A stretch of DNA of 64,000 bases from Phycisphaerae bacterium (GTDB lineage Bacteria; Chloroflexota; Anaerolineae; 4572-78; J111), in contig JANQQF010000035.1 in NCBI GenBank assembly GCA_028285035.1, forward strand, positions 8,290-72,289, written 5' to 3'. Positions 1 through 8,494 of this stretch are shown one piece after another. A program made the position numbers and the translations under genes. The notes under the pieces are model-generated. The model saw nothing but the letters and a program-made list of their open reading frames with translations. It was not told the origin of the DNA and made no database searches. The first letter of the stretch is position 1; every line of letters starts with the position of its first letter.

Positions 1-791
1 GCTCTGAAGGTACCCTCGGTTTGATTACCCAGGCCACCCTCAGGCTACATCCACTCCCCGAACACTTTAGTGCTGCCCTCGCCACCTTTGATAGCACCAA
101 TGCTGCCGCTGAGGCGGTCTTCGGGGTGATTGGCTCTGGTCTCAACCCAGCGGCGATTGAGTTACTTGATGTAGCCGCAGTCAAATACATGAACACGCTC
201 GATACCGTTGATTTGCCCGAAAAGCCAACATTGTTGATGGAATTTCATGGCGCGACTGAGGCCTCAATGAACACTGAAATGGATTTGGTACGCGAAATTT
301 GCGAGGAGGCTGGAGCGAGCCGCTTTGAGCCTGGAGTAGGACGCGATGAGCGCAATCGGCTCTGGGAAGGACGCCACAAGCTCGGCGAAATTCTCTTCCG
401 GATTCACCCCGACAGCACCTATCTGATCACCGATGTCTCGGTCCCGATCTCACAATATCCAACACTCGTCAGTTACGCCGACAGTCTCTATGAGGAACTC
501 GATATCGTCGGCACAATTTTTGGTCACGCCGGAGATGGCAATGTCCACACCACAAATTTTGCCCCAAAAGATGATCCTGACAAACAAGCCGCCATTCAAA
601 AGTTCAACGACCTCGTCGTTCGACAGGCAATCGAACTCGGCGGCACCTGCACGGGCGAACACGGCGTTGGTATCGGGAAACAAAAATATATGGTCCATGA
701 ACATGGCGAGGCTGCCATTGGGGTGATGAAACAGGTCAAAAGCCTGTTCGATCCAAACGATATATTAAACCCGGGGAAAGTGCTGGGTTAA
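1..791 (+). CDS. FAD-binding oxidase, GlcD-type (5' partial)
   Basis: C-terminal part of a flavoprotein 2-hydroxyacid oxidase/dehydrogenase of the GlcD / D-lactate dehydrogenase family, which oxidises substrates such as glycolate or D-lactate with FAD. The reading frame is open to base 1. Before the first in-window start codon (TTG at 21) the codons read SEGTLG, the usual end of the FAD-binding domain, so the true start lies upstream. The rest is the FAD-oxidase C-terminal domain, with HAGDGNVH, GEHGVGIGKQKYM and a DPNDILNPGK tail, all standard for the family. The following gene begins 3 bp after the stop, so they are probably co-transcribed. The exact substrate cannot be told from the sequence. 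Confidence 0.93.
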   Translation, partial: SEGTLGLITQATLRLHPLPEHFSAALATFDSTNAAAEAVFGVIGSGLNPAAIELLDVAAVKYMNTLDTVDLPEKPTLLMEFHGATEASMNTEMDLVREICEEAGASRFEPGVGRDERNRLWEGRHKLGEILFRIHPDSTYLITDVSVPISQYPTLVSYADSLYEELDIVGTIFGHAGDGNVHTTNFAPKDDPDKQAAIQKFNDLVVRQAIELGGTCTGEHGVGIGKQKYMVHEHGEAAIGVMKQVKSLFDPNDILNPGKVLG

Positions 792-794
792 ATT

Positions 795-1478
795 ATGACT
801 GGACATCTACTCCTTGCTGGTGGGGCTGAATTTGGGGGGGCGATGGCTGCACCTGATCGGCGGGCCATCGAATTGGCTGGCGGACCAACGGTCCCCATCT
901 GCATCATCCCGACGGCTGCCGCCCCGGACAACAATCACAACCGTGCAGGCAGCAATGGTAAGCGCTGGTTTGAAAGCTTGGGTGCCACAAATGTCAGTGT
1001 AGTACCCATTATTGATGATGCTTCTGCCAATGACTCAGCCTTAGCCAACCAACTCGCGGCGGCCAAACTGATTTACTTACTCGGTGGCTTCCCCCATTAT
1101 TTAGCCCAGACTTTGCAAGATAGCCGCTGTTGGGATGCCGTCATCCAAGCCTATCAAAATGGAGCCGTCCTTGGCGGAAGCAGTGCCGGGGCGATGGTCC
1201 TGTGCGAGCATTACTTTAATCCAAGTGAAGGACAGCTTGTCGCTGGGCTAAATCTTGTCCCCCAAGCCTGCGTTCTCCCCCACTACAACACTTTTGGTAA
1301 GGATTGGGTGGACCGCCTCCAAACTCTCTTGCCTGAAGCTATCCTGATTGGTATCGATGAATTTACGGGGATGATTGACGATCAGCCAAACGGAGGTTGG
1401 TCTATCCACGGGCAAGGTGGGGTGACCTTGTATCAAGCGGGGCAAGTGCGGCAAATGAAGCGTGGGGATACTCTATAA
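795..1478 (+). CDS. Cyanophycinase-like peptidase S51 family protein
   Basis: A 227-residue class I glutamine-amidotransferase-fold protein of the peptidase S51 / cyanophycinase group. It shows a glycine-rich N-terminus (LLLAGGAEFGG), a YLLGGFPHYL segment at about residues 94-103, and the nucleophile elbow GGSSAGAMV with the likely catalytic Ser at residue 130. Members hydrolyse cyanophycin or alpha-aspartyl peptides. At this length, without an export signal, the protein is probably cytoplasmic. It starts 3 bp after the oxidase gene and ends facing the convergent E2 gene. No cyanophycin synthetase is seen here, so the substrate is open. Confidence 0.85.
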   Translation: MTGHLLLAGGAEFGGAMAAPDRRAIELAGGPTVPICIIPTAAAPDNNHNRAGSNGKRWFESLGATNVSVVPIIDDASANDSALANQLAAAKLIYLLGGFPHYLAQTLQDSRCWDAVIQAYQNGAVLGGSSAGAMVLCEHYFNPSEGQLVAGLNLVPQACVLPHYNTFGKDWVDRLQTLLPEAILIGIDEFTGMIDDQPNGGWSIHGQGGVTLYQAGQVRQMKRGDTL

Positions 1479-1519
1479 CTCATTGGTCATTCGTAGATTT
1501 ACCACAGACAAAAGATACC

Positions 1520-2689
1520 TTAGGACCAATTCTCAATCACTCGCTTCACCTCGCCCACAAACCCATCGGCCACCGCGCCGTCCATAATCCGGTGATCAAA
1601 GCTGAAGCTGACATAGGCACAAGGTCGGATGTGAATGCCACCATTGATGGCTTTGACCCGATCCTCAATGGCCCCGATGCCGAGAATGCCTGCCTGAGGC
1701 TGAAAAATGATGGGCGTGCCGAGCAAGCTTCCCGCCGCGCCGTGATTACTAATTGAAAAGGTGCCGCCTTGTAGGTCGGTCGATTTGAGGGTACCCGAAC
1801 GCGCCTGATCCGCTAAATCACCAATCGATTTCGCCAAGCCGCGTAGGTTGCGTTGATCAGCGTCTCGAATGACCGGAGCCAGCAGCCCACCCTCGACGGC
1901 TGTAATCAAACCGATGTTTACCTCTGGCTTTAATTCAATGCCTGTCTCACGCCAAACACTGTTGATCAAAGGGAATTTTTTCAGTGCGTGGGCCGCTGCA
2001 TAGGTTAGGTATGCCATATATGTTAATCGAATGCCATCTTGAGCAAAGGCGGCTTTGTGAGCGGCACGATGAGCTGTCACTGTGGAGAAATCGAACTCAA
2101 AAATCGTGGTAACGTGTGGGCTGGTGTGGACACTCCGCACCATGTGTTCTGCAATCGAGCGGCGCATTCCAGTGAGTTGAAGTAATTCACCGGGGACGTT
2201 TGATGGCGACAATAGGGCAGATGGAGCGGCCACAGGTGGTGCAGGAACAGACTTCGGTGTATCGATAGGTACTTCTTGACCCGCAGGTTGAGTTGCTTTT
2301 TCTTGCTTCAAGTAAGCCAAGACATCCTTCTTCGTCACCCGCCCCTTGCTGCCTGTCCCGACAATCTGATGAATATCAAGCTGATGTTCCGCGACCAAGC
2401 GAGCCACCACTGGAGTTAAGCGTGGGGTTGTCGCTGGGGTGCCATTCGAAACAACCTGCTGCAATTCTGCCAAAACTGCCCCTGACTGGATGACCATCCC
2501 CGGCTGCACCATCAGTTTACCAACCACCCCGGCCAATTCAGCCATCACCTCCATCGTCACCTTATCGGTTTCGACCTCCAAAATTGGCTCATTTTCAGAC
2601 ACAGTTTCACCTGGCTGTTTAAGCCATTTGACCACGGTGTATTCAGCCACATTATCATCAAGATTGGGCAAAATAAGTTGATCTGTCAT
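1520..2689 (-). CDS. 2-oxoacid dehydrogenase complex E2 (dihydrolipoamide acyltransferase)
   Basis: A 389-residue E2 acyltransferase. Domains in order: one lipoyl domain with the lipoylated Lys in VETDKVTMEV (Lys43), an E3-binding domain at about residues 90-127 (TPVVARLVAEH to TKKDVLAYL) after a short linker, and the C-terminal catalytic domain with DHRIMDG (His366, Asp370). It transfers acyl groups from lipoamide to CoA. The start is supported by an AGGTGA ribosome-binding site that overlaps the stop of the upstream E1 gene, implying translational coupling. The Lrp/AsnC regulator upstream suggests a branched-chain 2-oxoacid (bkd-type) complex, though pyruvate or acetoin complexes are possible. 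No E3 gene is in the window. Confidence 0.94.
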   Translation of the reverse strand: MTDQLILPNLDDNVAEYTVVKWLKQPGETVSENEPILEVETDKVTMEVMAELAGVVGKLMVQPGMVIQSGAVLAELQQVVSNGTPATTPRLTPVVARLVAEHQLDIHQIVGTGSKGRVTKKDVLAYLKQEKATQPAGQEVPIDTPKSVPAPPVAAPSALLSPSNVPGELLQLTGMRRSIAEHMVRSVHTSPHVTTIFEFDFSTVTAHRAAHKAAFAQDGIRLTYMAYLTYAAAHALKKFPLINSVWRETGIELKPEVNIGLITAVEGGLLAPVIRDADQRNLRGLAKSIGDLADQARSGTLKSTDLQGGTFSISNHGAAGSLLGTPIIFQPQAGILGIGAIEDRVKAINGGIHIRPCAYVSFSFDHRIMDGAVADGFVGEVKRVIENWS

Positions 2690-2696
2690 AATTCAC

Positions 2697-4781
2697 CTAA
2701 TATGCAATCAATTTTTCTATTTGGTGCTGAATTCGCTCAACTGTTGGGACCACCCCAGCCATCAGCGTTGGGCTGTAAGGGACGGGCACGGCAGGAGCAG
2801 CCACACGGCTCACCGGGGCATCGAGATCGATAAAGGCCTCATCAGCAACTGTGGCGGCAATTTCGGCCCCAAAACCACCAAAGCCGATATCTTCGTGGAC
2901 AATCAGACATTTCGATGTTTTGCGAATTGAGTCAAGAACCAATTCTCTGTCCCACGGCACCAATGTCCGCAGATCGATAATCTCGATAGCAGCATCTAAG
3001 TTGTGAGCGGCCTGTTCACATAGCTCAACCATCGCTCCCCAAGTGACCACCGTCAAATCGTCTCCGGTTGACACACGCTTGGCTTGACCGTAGGGCAGCA
3101 TAAAATCATCACCAGGGTAGGGTCGCCGGGCCCACGCTGCATCAAGCATGGCGCGATGCTCAAAGAAAATAACGGGGTCGTGCCCACGCAGGGCGGTGCG
3201 TAGTAGACCGACTGCATCTTCAGCATTAGAGGGTACGGCCACTCGCCAGCCGACGGCGTGGGCGAACGTGATTTCGCTGGTTACGCTATGCCAAGGGTCA
3301 CCGATTTTGCGATAACCGCCAGGCATTCGGACCACAATCGGCGCGGCAAAGTTGTTGTTGGTTCGCCAACGCAGGGTGCCACAGTTGTGAAGTTGCTCCA
3401 TCGCGGGATCGGCATATTTGCGAAATTGAATTTCGGGCACAGGCATCAGTCCCGCCAAGGCCATCCCGACAGCCCGACCAATGATGCCTTCTTCTGACAA
3501 GCTTGTATCGAATACTCGACCCTCACCAAATTGCTTTTGCAAGCCTAAAGTCGCCGCGTGCACGCCCCCCTTGAAACCCACGTCTTCACCAAAAATGAGG
3601 CAACGCTCATTAGCTATTAGCTCGCTTTCCATCGTGCGCCGGATGGCCTCAATCATATTGATCCGGGCTGGGCTTCGGGGTTGAGGGGTGTCATTTCCGG
3701 CAGACAGACTGATGTACTCCGCCGCCAAGCCACCAACTTTGGCTGGTAAATCTGGTGTATGCCATATATATTGAGTAACATTTTGAACTGCGGCTTCGGG
3801 ATAAGTCATCGCTTCGTCACGAGCAGCTAGAACATCGGATTTAGCCTGTGCTTCTAAGTCGTGCCAGGCTGACTCGCTAAAAACGTTAGGAACCAAGTAG
3901 TCTCGTAGGGCTGGAATGGGATCACGACGACGCTCATCCTCAAGCTCGGCATCACTCTTGTAGGTTTGGGTATCAATGCCCGTGTGTCCCGACAATCGGG
4001 GAACTGTCAGTCGTAACAGGCCGGGACCTTCGCCTGACCGAACATACTTTACCGCCTCATCAACCAGTGTTGAGGCCTCACTCGGATCAGTGCCGTCACC
4101 ATCCCATAATCTCAAGTTTTTGAAGCTGGCCAAATTATCGGTAATCACCGAGCCAGGTGTTTGCAGCGGACTCTTGACCGAAATCGCATATCCATTGTCT
4201 TCTATCATTATCAAAACGGGGAGTTTCAATGTGGTGATGATGTTGAGGGCGGCCCAAAAGCCATTAGCTGCAGTTGAGCCATCGCCGCCAAGAATGACAG
4301 CAATGCTGCCATCAAGCTCGCGTTGCCCCAACTGCTCAACACGATAGCGAATAGCCTGTGCCCAACCGACCGCTGGGGTATACTGTGCGCCGACATCACC
4401 CGCCATCGGGATGATGGTCGCCCCAGTACGCCGAGGTAAATTGAAAACCACGCCCACATCCCGGCCATCAGTCATTCCCCCAGCCCGAGCCAAACCAGAG
4501 ACAAAAGCCTCAGTTGAGGTCAAACCTGAGCCGAGGGCGAAAGGGCGAGAGCGGTAGTAGACCGAAGCAGCATCAAAAGGGTAATTGAGACGTTGGCTAA
4601 GTAGAACTTGCGGAAGCTCGTGCCCTTTGGCTGAAAATTGGTATTTGACAAAGCCCTCAATCTCTTCAAGCTCATCCATCGCTCGTGACAGCAGAGTCAG
4701 ATAGGCAATCTGTTGCCAATCAAAGTTACGATTGAGCTGGTGCTCAGCAGGTTTTGTTTGGAGTTGTACATCTGCAATCAT
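2697..4781 (-). CDS. 2-oxoacid dehydrogenase E1, fused alpha and beta subunits
   Basis: A 694-residue thiamine-diphosphate E1 that joins alpha (about residues 1-340) and beta (about 365-694) subunits in one chain. The alpha half carries the ThDP motif from GDGSTAANGFW to IEDNGYAIS. The beta half starts with an LIFGEDVGFKGGVH segment and contains the RMPGGYRKIGDPWHS region of family beta subunits. It decarboxylates a 2-oxoacid and acylates the E2 lipoyl group. Start chosen because AAGGAG lies about 9 nt upstream of the ATG. Alpha/beta fusion is known in several phyla. The E2 gene follows 7 bp downstream. Together with the Lrp-type regulator, a branched-chain 2-oxoacid substrate is the best guess. 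Confidence 0.93.
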   Translation of the reverse strand: MIADVQLQTKPAEHQLNRNFDWQQIAYLTLLSRAMDELEEIEGFVKYQFSAKGHELPQVLLSQRLNYPFDAASVYYRSRPFALGSGLTSTEAFVSGLARAGGMTDGRDVGVVFNLPRRTGATIIPMAGDVGAQYTPAVGWAQAIRYRVEQLGQRELDGSIAVILGGDGSTAANGFWAALNIITTLKLPVLIMIEDNGYAISVKSPLQTPGSVITDNLASFKNLRLWDGDGTDPSEASTLVDEAVKYVRSGEGPGLLRLTVPRLSGHTGIDTQTYKSDAELEDERRRDPIPALRDYLVPNVFSESAWHDLEAQAKSDVLAARDEAMTYPEAAVQNVTQYIWHTPDLPAKVGGLAAEYISLSAGNDTPQPRSPARINMIEAIRRTMESELIANERCLIFGEDVGFKGGVHAATLGLQKQFGEGRVFDTSLSEEGIIGRAVGMALAGLMPVPEIQFRKYADPAMEQLHNCGTLRWRTNNNFAAPIVVRMPGGYRKIGDPWHSVTSEITFAHAVGWRVAVPSNAEDAVGLLRTALRGHDPVIFFEHRAMLDAAWARRPYPGDDFMLPYGQAKRVSTGDDLTVVTWGAMVELCEQAAHNLDAAIEIIDLRTLVPWDRELVLDSIRKTSKCLIVHEDIGFGGFGAEIAATVADEAFIDLDAPVSRVAAPAVPVPYSPTLMAGVVPTVERIQHQIEKLIAY

Positions 4782-4813
4782 AACGTTATCTCCTTATGAA
4801 GCGTTCTTTAAAT

Positions 4814-4852
4814 GAGGCCAAAGTACACTCTGTCCTGGTGAACTTTGGCCTC
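4814..4852 (-). terminator. Inverted repeat between lrp-type gene and E1 gene
   Basis: A perfect 11-bp inverted repeat (GAGGCCAAAGT at 4814-4824, ACTTTGGCCTC at 4842-4852) lies in the 88-bp gap between the regulator and the E1 start. On the minus strand the stem is followed only by a weak AT stretch, so it may be a poor terminator for the regulator gene, or an operator or attenuator ahead of E1-E2. Confidence 0.45.
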
Positions 4853-4869
4853 TGTGTTACTTTTACGGG

Positions 4870-5343
4870 CTACAAGCCTGGAGGTTGAGTAGAAACGTAC
4901 ATCGTTTCCTTGATTTCTTTCAAAACGACGTTGGTGCGAACCCGATCAACCATCGGTAGTGGCATCAATACTTTCATTAAAAAGTGATCCAAATGCTCTC
5001 GATTTTGCACAACGACTTTCAGCAAATAATCAGCGCCGCCGGTCATCCGATGACACTCCAGAATTTCTGATAGCTCGTGGACAAGATCATCAAACTCGGT
5101 GACCGAGTCAGGTGAATGTGCTTGCAGGCTGACCTGAACAAAACACAGCATATCGTGGCCAAGCTTTGTTCGATTAAGAATGGTAGCGTACTGTTGAATT
5201 ACGTCTTGCTCTTCCAATTTTCGTAGCCGCTTCTGCACGCCAGACGTTGACAAGCCTACCACGTCAGCCAAGTCACTACTCGACATTCTTGCGTTTGATT
5301 GTAAGTGAGCAAGTAATACTCGATCTATATCATCTAATTCCAT
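4870..5343 (-). CDS. Lrp/AsnC family transcriptional regulator
   Basis: A 157-residue regulator with an N-terminal winged helix-turn-helix (starts MELDDIDRVLLAHLQ; recognition segment around LSTSGVQKRLRKLEE) and a C-terminal RAM ligand-binding domain, the standard Lrp/AsnC layout and length. Such proteins sense amino acids or related effectors. It sits just upstream of the E1-E2 operon in the same orientation and divergent from the thiolase-paa cluster, so it could control either. BkdR, an Lrp homologue, activates the branched-chain 2-oxoacid dehydrogenase operon in pseudomonads, which makes a similar role here a reasonable inference. A GGTGATGAG ribosome-binding site precedes the ATG. Confidence 0.92.
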   Translation of the reverse strand: MELDDIDRVLLAHLQSNARMSSSDLADVVGLSTSGVQKRLRKLEEQDVIQQYATILNRTKLGHDMLCFVQVSLQAHSPDSVTEFDDLVHELSEILECHRMTGGADYLLKVVVQNREHLDHFLMKVLMPLPMVDRVRTNVVLKEIKETMYVSTQPPGL

Positions 5344-5375
5344 CTCATCACCAGAGTATAAATACTAGTACCAAA

Positions 5376-5405
5376 TTGATCACAAAACAATGTTTATGCA
5401 ATCAA
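5376..5405. promoter_or_regulatory. Candidate operator dyad in divergent intergenic region
   Basis: TTGAT (5376-5380) and ATCAA (5401-5405) form a weak dyad in the AT-rich gap between the Lrp-type gene and the thiolase gene. Lrp-family operators are often degenerate AT-rich dyads, so autoregulation is plausible, but the match is too short for certainty. Confidence 0.25.
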
Positions 5406-5503
5406 TTTAACACTAAAATACCAAAAAAAGTGCCAATTGTCAACCATCAGAATCTATCAACTCCATCCCAATCTATAGCTTTTGTGTTTTGTTCGCCACA
5501 AAT

Positions 5504-5532
5504 TTGACAACTAAATTCAGAGAAAATATAAT
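5504..5532 (+). promoter_or_regulatory. Consensus sigma70-type promoter for the thiolase-paa cluster
   Basis: TTGACA at 5504-5509 and TATAAT at 5527-5532 are separated by exactly 17 bp, a perfect match to the housekeeping consensus. Transcription would begin near 5540, about 45 nt ahead of the thiolase ATG at 5586. It faces away from the Lrp-type gene. Confidence 0.8.
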
Positions 5533-5585
5533 TCAAATTATCAACGGACGTTTATTTTTTGAGTTCTATAGCAAAGGACAATATC

Positions 5586-6833
5586 ATGCAGGAAGCCGTA
5601 ATCATTGATGCAATTCGCACCCCGGTCGGCAAATGGGGCGGGGCTTTGAGTAAAGTGCGCACCGACGATTTGGCGGCGCATGTCCTCAAGGCATTGGTTG
5701 AGCGAACGGGTATTGACCCGGCTGAATTGGAAGAGGTGTCGCTGGGTTGCACCAACCAAGCGGGCGAGGATAATCGCGATGTGGCTCGAATGGCGGTGCT
5801 TTTAGCTGGGTTTCCCCAAAGCGTCGCAGGCATCACGGTCAATCGATTGTGTGCCTCGGGGTTGGATGCCATTATCCACGCAGACCGGGCCATCAAAATC
5901 GGTGAGGGCGATGCCTACATCGCCGGTGGTGTGGAGAGCATGTCTCGCGCCCCGTATGTGGTCGGAAAGGCGGATCAGGCTTTTGGCCGTGCCCAAACAA
6001 TGTATGATACCAGCATCGGCTGGCGTTTCCCCAACCCGAAGATGGCCGAAATGTTTCCCTTGGAAGGGATGGGCGAGACGGCTGAGAATATCTACGCTGA
6101 AACCAACATTCCTCGTGAACGGCAAGATGCATTTGCGTTGGAAAGCCAACGCCGCGCCGTAGCTGCTATCAATGCTGGCAAATTCCGTGGCGAGATTGCG
6201 CCGGTCGTCATCCCCCAACGCAAAGGGGAGCCGATTATTGTGGACACGGACGAGCACCCTCGCATGAAGAAGGTGGAGGGTGAATACCAATTGGCCACCA
6301 GTCCCGAAATTCTAGCCAAACTGCGCCCAGCCTTCAATCCAGAAGGGTCTGTGACGGCAGGTAATGCGTCAGGCATCAATGATGGGGCAGCGGCCGTGCT
6401 TCTAACCTCACGCGAGAAAGCCGAGGCGCTGGGCTTGAAGCCCAAGGCTCGGATTGTTGCTTCTGCCGTCGCTGGGGTCAGCCCCCGCACGATGGGCTAC
6501 GGCCCCATTCCAGCCACCCGAAAAGCGTTAAAACGGGCGGGATTGAGTGTGACGGATTTAGACCTGGTAGAGTTAAATGAAGCTTTTGCGGTACAGGCTC
6601 TGGCTTGCATTGATGCCCTGGAGTTGCCCGAGGATCGGGTGAATATCAACGGTGGGGCAATTGCCCTGGGGCACCCCCTCGGTTGCACGGGGGCACGCCT
6701 AATGACGACGATTTTAGGTGAAATGAAACGCCGGCACGATGATGGCACCGCCACCTCACCATATGGCTTGGTGACGATGTGCGTCGGGGTTGGGCAAGGC
6801 GTGGCTTCGATTGTTGAATGGCTTGGAGAGTAA
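5586..6833 (+). CDS. paaJ: Thiolase (probable 3-oxoadipyl-CoA / acetyl-CoA acyltransferase)
   Basis: A 415-residue thiolase that cleaves 3-oxoacyl-CoA with CoA. It has the nucleophilic Cys89 in [10 protein letters not shown], His363 in [10 protein letters not shown] and the second catalytic Cys399 in MCVGVGQG. The frame is open upstream to a GTG/TTG region at 5559, but the ATG at 5586 has an AAAGGA ribosome-binding site and gives the family N-terminus [13 protein letters not shown]. Its place just ahead of paaA suggests it performs the final thiolytic steps of phenylacetate degradation, as PaaJ does. Sequence alone cannot separate PaaJ from PcaF or a general acetyl-CoA acetyltransferase, so the symbol is contextual. 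Confidence 0.85.
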   Translation: MQEAVIIDAIRTPVGKWGGALSKVRTDDLAAHVLKALVERTGIDPAELEEVSLGCTNQAGEDNRDVARMAVLLAGFPQSVAGITVNRLCASGLDAIIHADRAIKIGEGDAYIAGGVESMSRAPYVVGKADQAFGRAQTMYDTSIGWRFPNPKMAEMFPLEGMGETAENIYAETNIPRERQDAFALESQRRAVAAINAGKFRGEIAPVVIPQRKGEPIIVDTDEHPRMKKVEGEYQLATSPEILAKLRPAFNPEGSVTAGNASGINDGAAAVLLTSREKAEALGLKPKARIVASAVAGVSPRTMGYGPIPATRKALKRAGLSVTDLDLVELNEAFAVQALACIDALELPEDRVNINGGAIALGHPLGCTGARLMTTILGEMKRRHDDGTATSPYGLVTMCVGVGQGVASIVEWLGE

Positions 6834-6883
6834 TTAGTAAATGGTAATTGGGGTTAGCAAACAATTACTATTTACCAATTACT
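6829..6883. repeat. Palindromic element overlapping the thiolase stop codon
   Basis: Arms at 6829-6850 and 6862-6883 pair at 20 of 22 positions around an 11-nt loop and include the stop codon of the thiolase gene. It is AT-rich with no T tract, so it resembles a dispersed palindromic repeat more than an intrinsic terminator. It could stabilise the mRNA end. Confidence 0.5.
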
Positions 6884-6939
6884 GTTTACGGCTAAACCAA
6901 AGAGACACTGGCTATTTGTATTGTTGAAGGAGCATATGT

Positions 6940-7896
6940 ATGAACGCGGAAATAACACAAGAACAACGTGAAGCAGAATTTGAGGCGCGGATTGCCCGAG
7001 GTGAGAAAATTGAGCCGGGGGATTGGATGCCAGAGGCCTATCGGAAGCAGTTGATTCGAATGATCTCGCAACACGCCCACAGCGAATACATCGGGATGTT
7101 ACCGGAAGGGGCTTGGATTCCCCATGCGCCCAGTCTGCGCCGGAAGATGATTTTGATTGCTAAGGTGCAGGATGAGGCAGGACACGGCCAATATTTGTAT
7201 CACGCGGCCGAAACCTTGGGCGCAACCCGCGAGGAGATGATGGATGCCTTTCTGACTGGTAGGGCAAAATACTCTAGCATCTTCAACTATCCCGTGCCCA
7301 ACTGGTCTGATGTCGCCATTATCGGCTGGTTGGTTGATGGGGCGGCGATTGCCAACCAATTGATGTTGGCCCGTTGCTCTTACGGTCCCTATTCCAGGGC
7401 AATGGTCCGCATCTGCGCCGAGGAGACGTTCCACCATAAGCAGGGCAAGGAGATGGTCCTTAAATACGCCAATGGCACGGAAAAGCAACGTGAGATGGTC
7501 CAGGACTCACTCAACCGCTACTGGTGGCCCTCAGTGATGATGCTTGGCCCGCACGACTCCGACTCGCCCAATACCCCACAACTGGTCCGCTGGGGTATCA
7601 AAACCAAAACCAATGATCAAGTCCGACAAGAGTTCATCAACGAGACGGCCCCTGAATTATTGGAGGCGGGGCTAACCATCCCCGACCCTGATTTACATTA
7701 CGACGAGGAGTCGGGCAACTGGATTCACGGCCCGATTGATTGGGATGAATTCTGGGCGGTCGTCAAGGGCAATGGCCCTTGCAACGCAGAGCGAATGGCC
7801 GCTCGTCGCGACGCCCACGCCGATGGCACTTGGGTACGTGAGGCCTTGAATGCGTACGCCGAACGGCAACAGGCATCGATGGCACAAGCGGCATAG
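6940..7896 (+). CDS. paaA: 1,2-phenylacetyl-CoA epoxidase catalytic subunit A
   Basis: A 318-residue catalytic subunit of the diiron monooxygenase that turns phenylacetyl-CoA into its ring-1,2-epoxide. The carboxylate-bridged diiron motifs are visible: DEAGH (Glu79, His82) and EETFH (Glu162, His165). The [19 protein letters not shown] start and the [13 protein letters not shown] region are typical of PaaA. The ATG has a strong GAAGGAG site. It heads the epoxidase genes paaA-B-C-D, but a small unrelated ORF separates it from paaB. No PaaE-type reductase is found nearby, so electrons must come from a reductase encoded elsewhere. Confidence 0.97.
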   Translation: MNAEITQEQREAEFEARIARGEKIEPGDWMPEAYRKQLIRMISQHAHSEYIGMLPEGAWIPHAPSLRRKMILIAKVQDEAGHGQYLYHAAETLGATREEMMDAFLTGRAKYSSIFNYPVPNWSDVAIIGWLVDGAAIANQLMLARCSYGPYSRAMVRICAEETFHHKQGKEMVLKYANGTEKQREMVQDSLNRYWWPSVMMLGPHDSDSPNTPQLVRWGIKTKTNDQVRQEFINETAPELLEAGLTIPDPDLHYDEESGNWIHGPIDWDEFWAVVKGNGPCNAERMAARRDAHADGTWVREALNAYAERQQASMAQAA

Positions 7897-7952
7897 CGAA
7901 GATTTAACCTGTGTTACAAAAAGACAGCAAGTAATATACAGGGTCACTCGAC

Positions 7953-8480
7953 TTGAGCAATCGTAGAAACAAAAAACTTCTAATTCTGACATTGGTATTA
8001 ATAGGGTTTATTTGTAGCAGTTTGTGTTTGTTCAACATCAGTTATCTCGATCCTCGTGGAGATCAGCTTAGTCCAGAAGAAAAATTTTCCCATCATCTAT
8101 CGCACCCAGACAATGATGAACTTTTACAGCAAGCAAGTGATATTCAAGTTGAAATATTATCAATGGGACAAGGTATTTACTTCCGCTTTAACGCGGATAA
8201 AGTTTATACCATCAGCTTTTTGGAGGCTGACAAGGACAATCCACACTCTATACATTATCCTTATCAGGTGGTATCTTGTCAGAAATTTTATAACGCATAT
8301 CCAGCTTGGGCGGATACTTGGCGAGGATATAAATGGTGGAGACCACGAGAAATTGTCTCTCCAGAGTGTTATGTGACCAGAGGATGTGAATATTTCTTAT
8401 TCAATCAACACAGCAAAATTACATATTATTATTTTTTCCCTGATTTTCTTGGAAGAGATCATTTTTGTGTAGAAGCCTAG
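7953..8480 (+). CDS. Membrane-anchored hypothetical protein within the paa cluster
   Basis: I do not recognise this 175-residue protein. It starts at a TTG (no better ATG in frame) and begins with basic residues followed by one hydrophobic segment (about residues 9-28), so it is probably an uncleaved N-terminal anchor with an extracytoplasmic domain. No convincing lipobox is seen. The mature part is rich in Tyr, Trp and His and has several Cys. It is more AT-rich than paaA and paaB on either side and has a weak ribosome-binding site, which suggests an insertion into an older paaA-paaB arrangement. A role in phenylacetate catabolism is not indicated. Confidence 0.6.
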   Translation: MSNRRNKKLLILTLVLIGFICSSLCLFNISYLDPRGDQLSPEEKFSHHLSHPDNDELLQQASDIQVEILSMGQGIYFRFNADKVYTISFLEADKDNPHSIHYPYQVVSCQKFYNAYPAWADTWRGYKWWRPREIVSPECYVTRGCEYFLFNQHSKITYYYFFPDFLGRDHFCVEA

Positions 8481-8494
8481 ATTGGAGTACCCAA

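Noticed and set aside
1397..1756. Plus-strand open frame of 119 codons over the E2 3' end
   Set aside because: It bridges the convergent gene ends and is antisense to the E2 catalytic domain; no protein-like features.
5802..6290. Minus-strand open frame of 162 codons inside the thiolase gene
   Set aside because: Fully contained in a well-supported thiolase CDS with all catalytic residues; a shadow frame.
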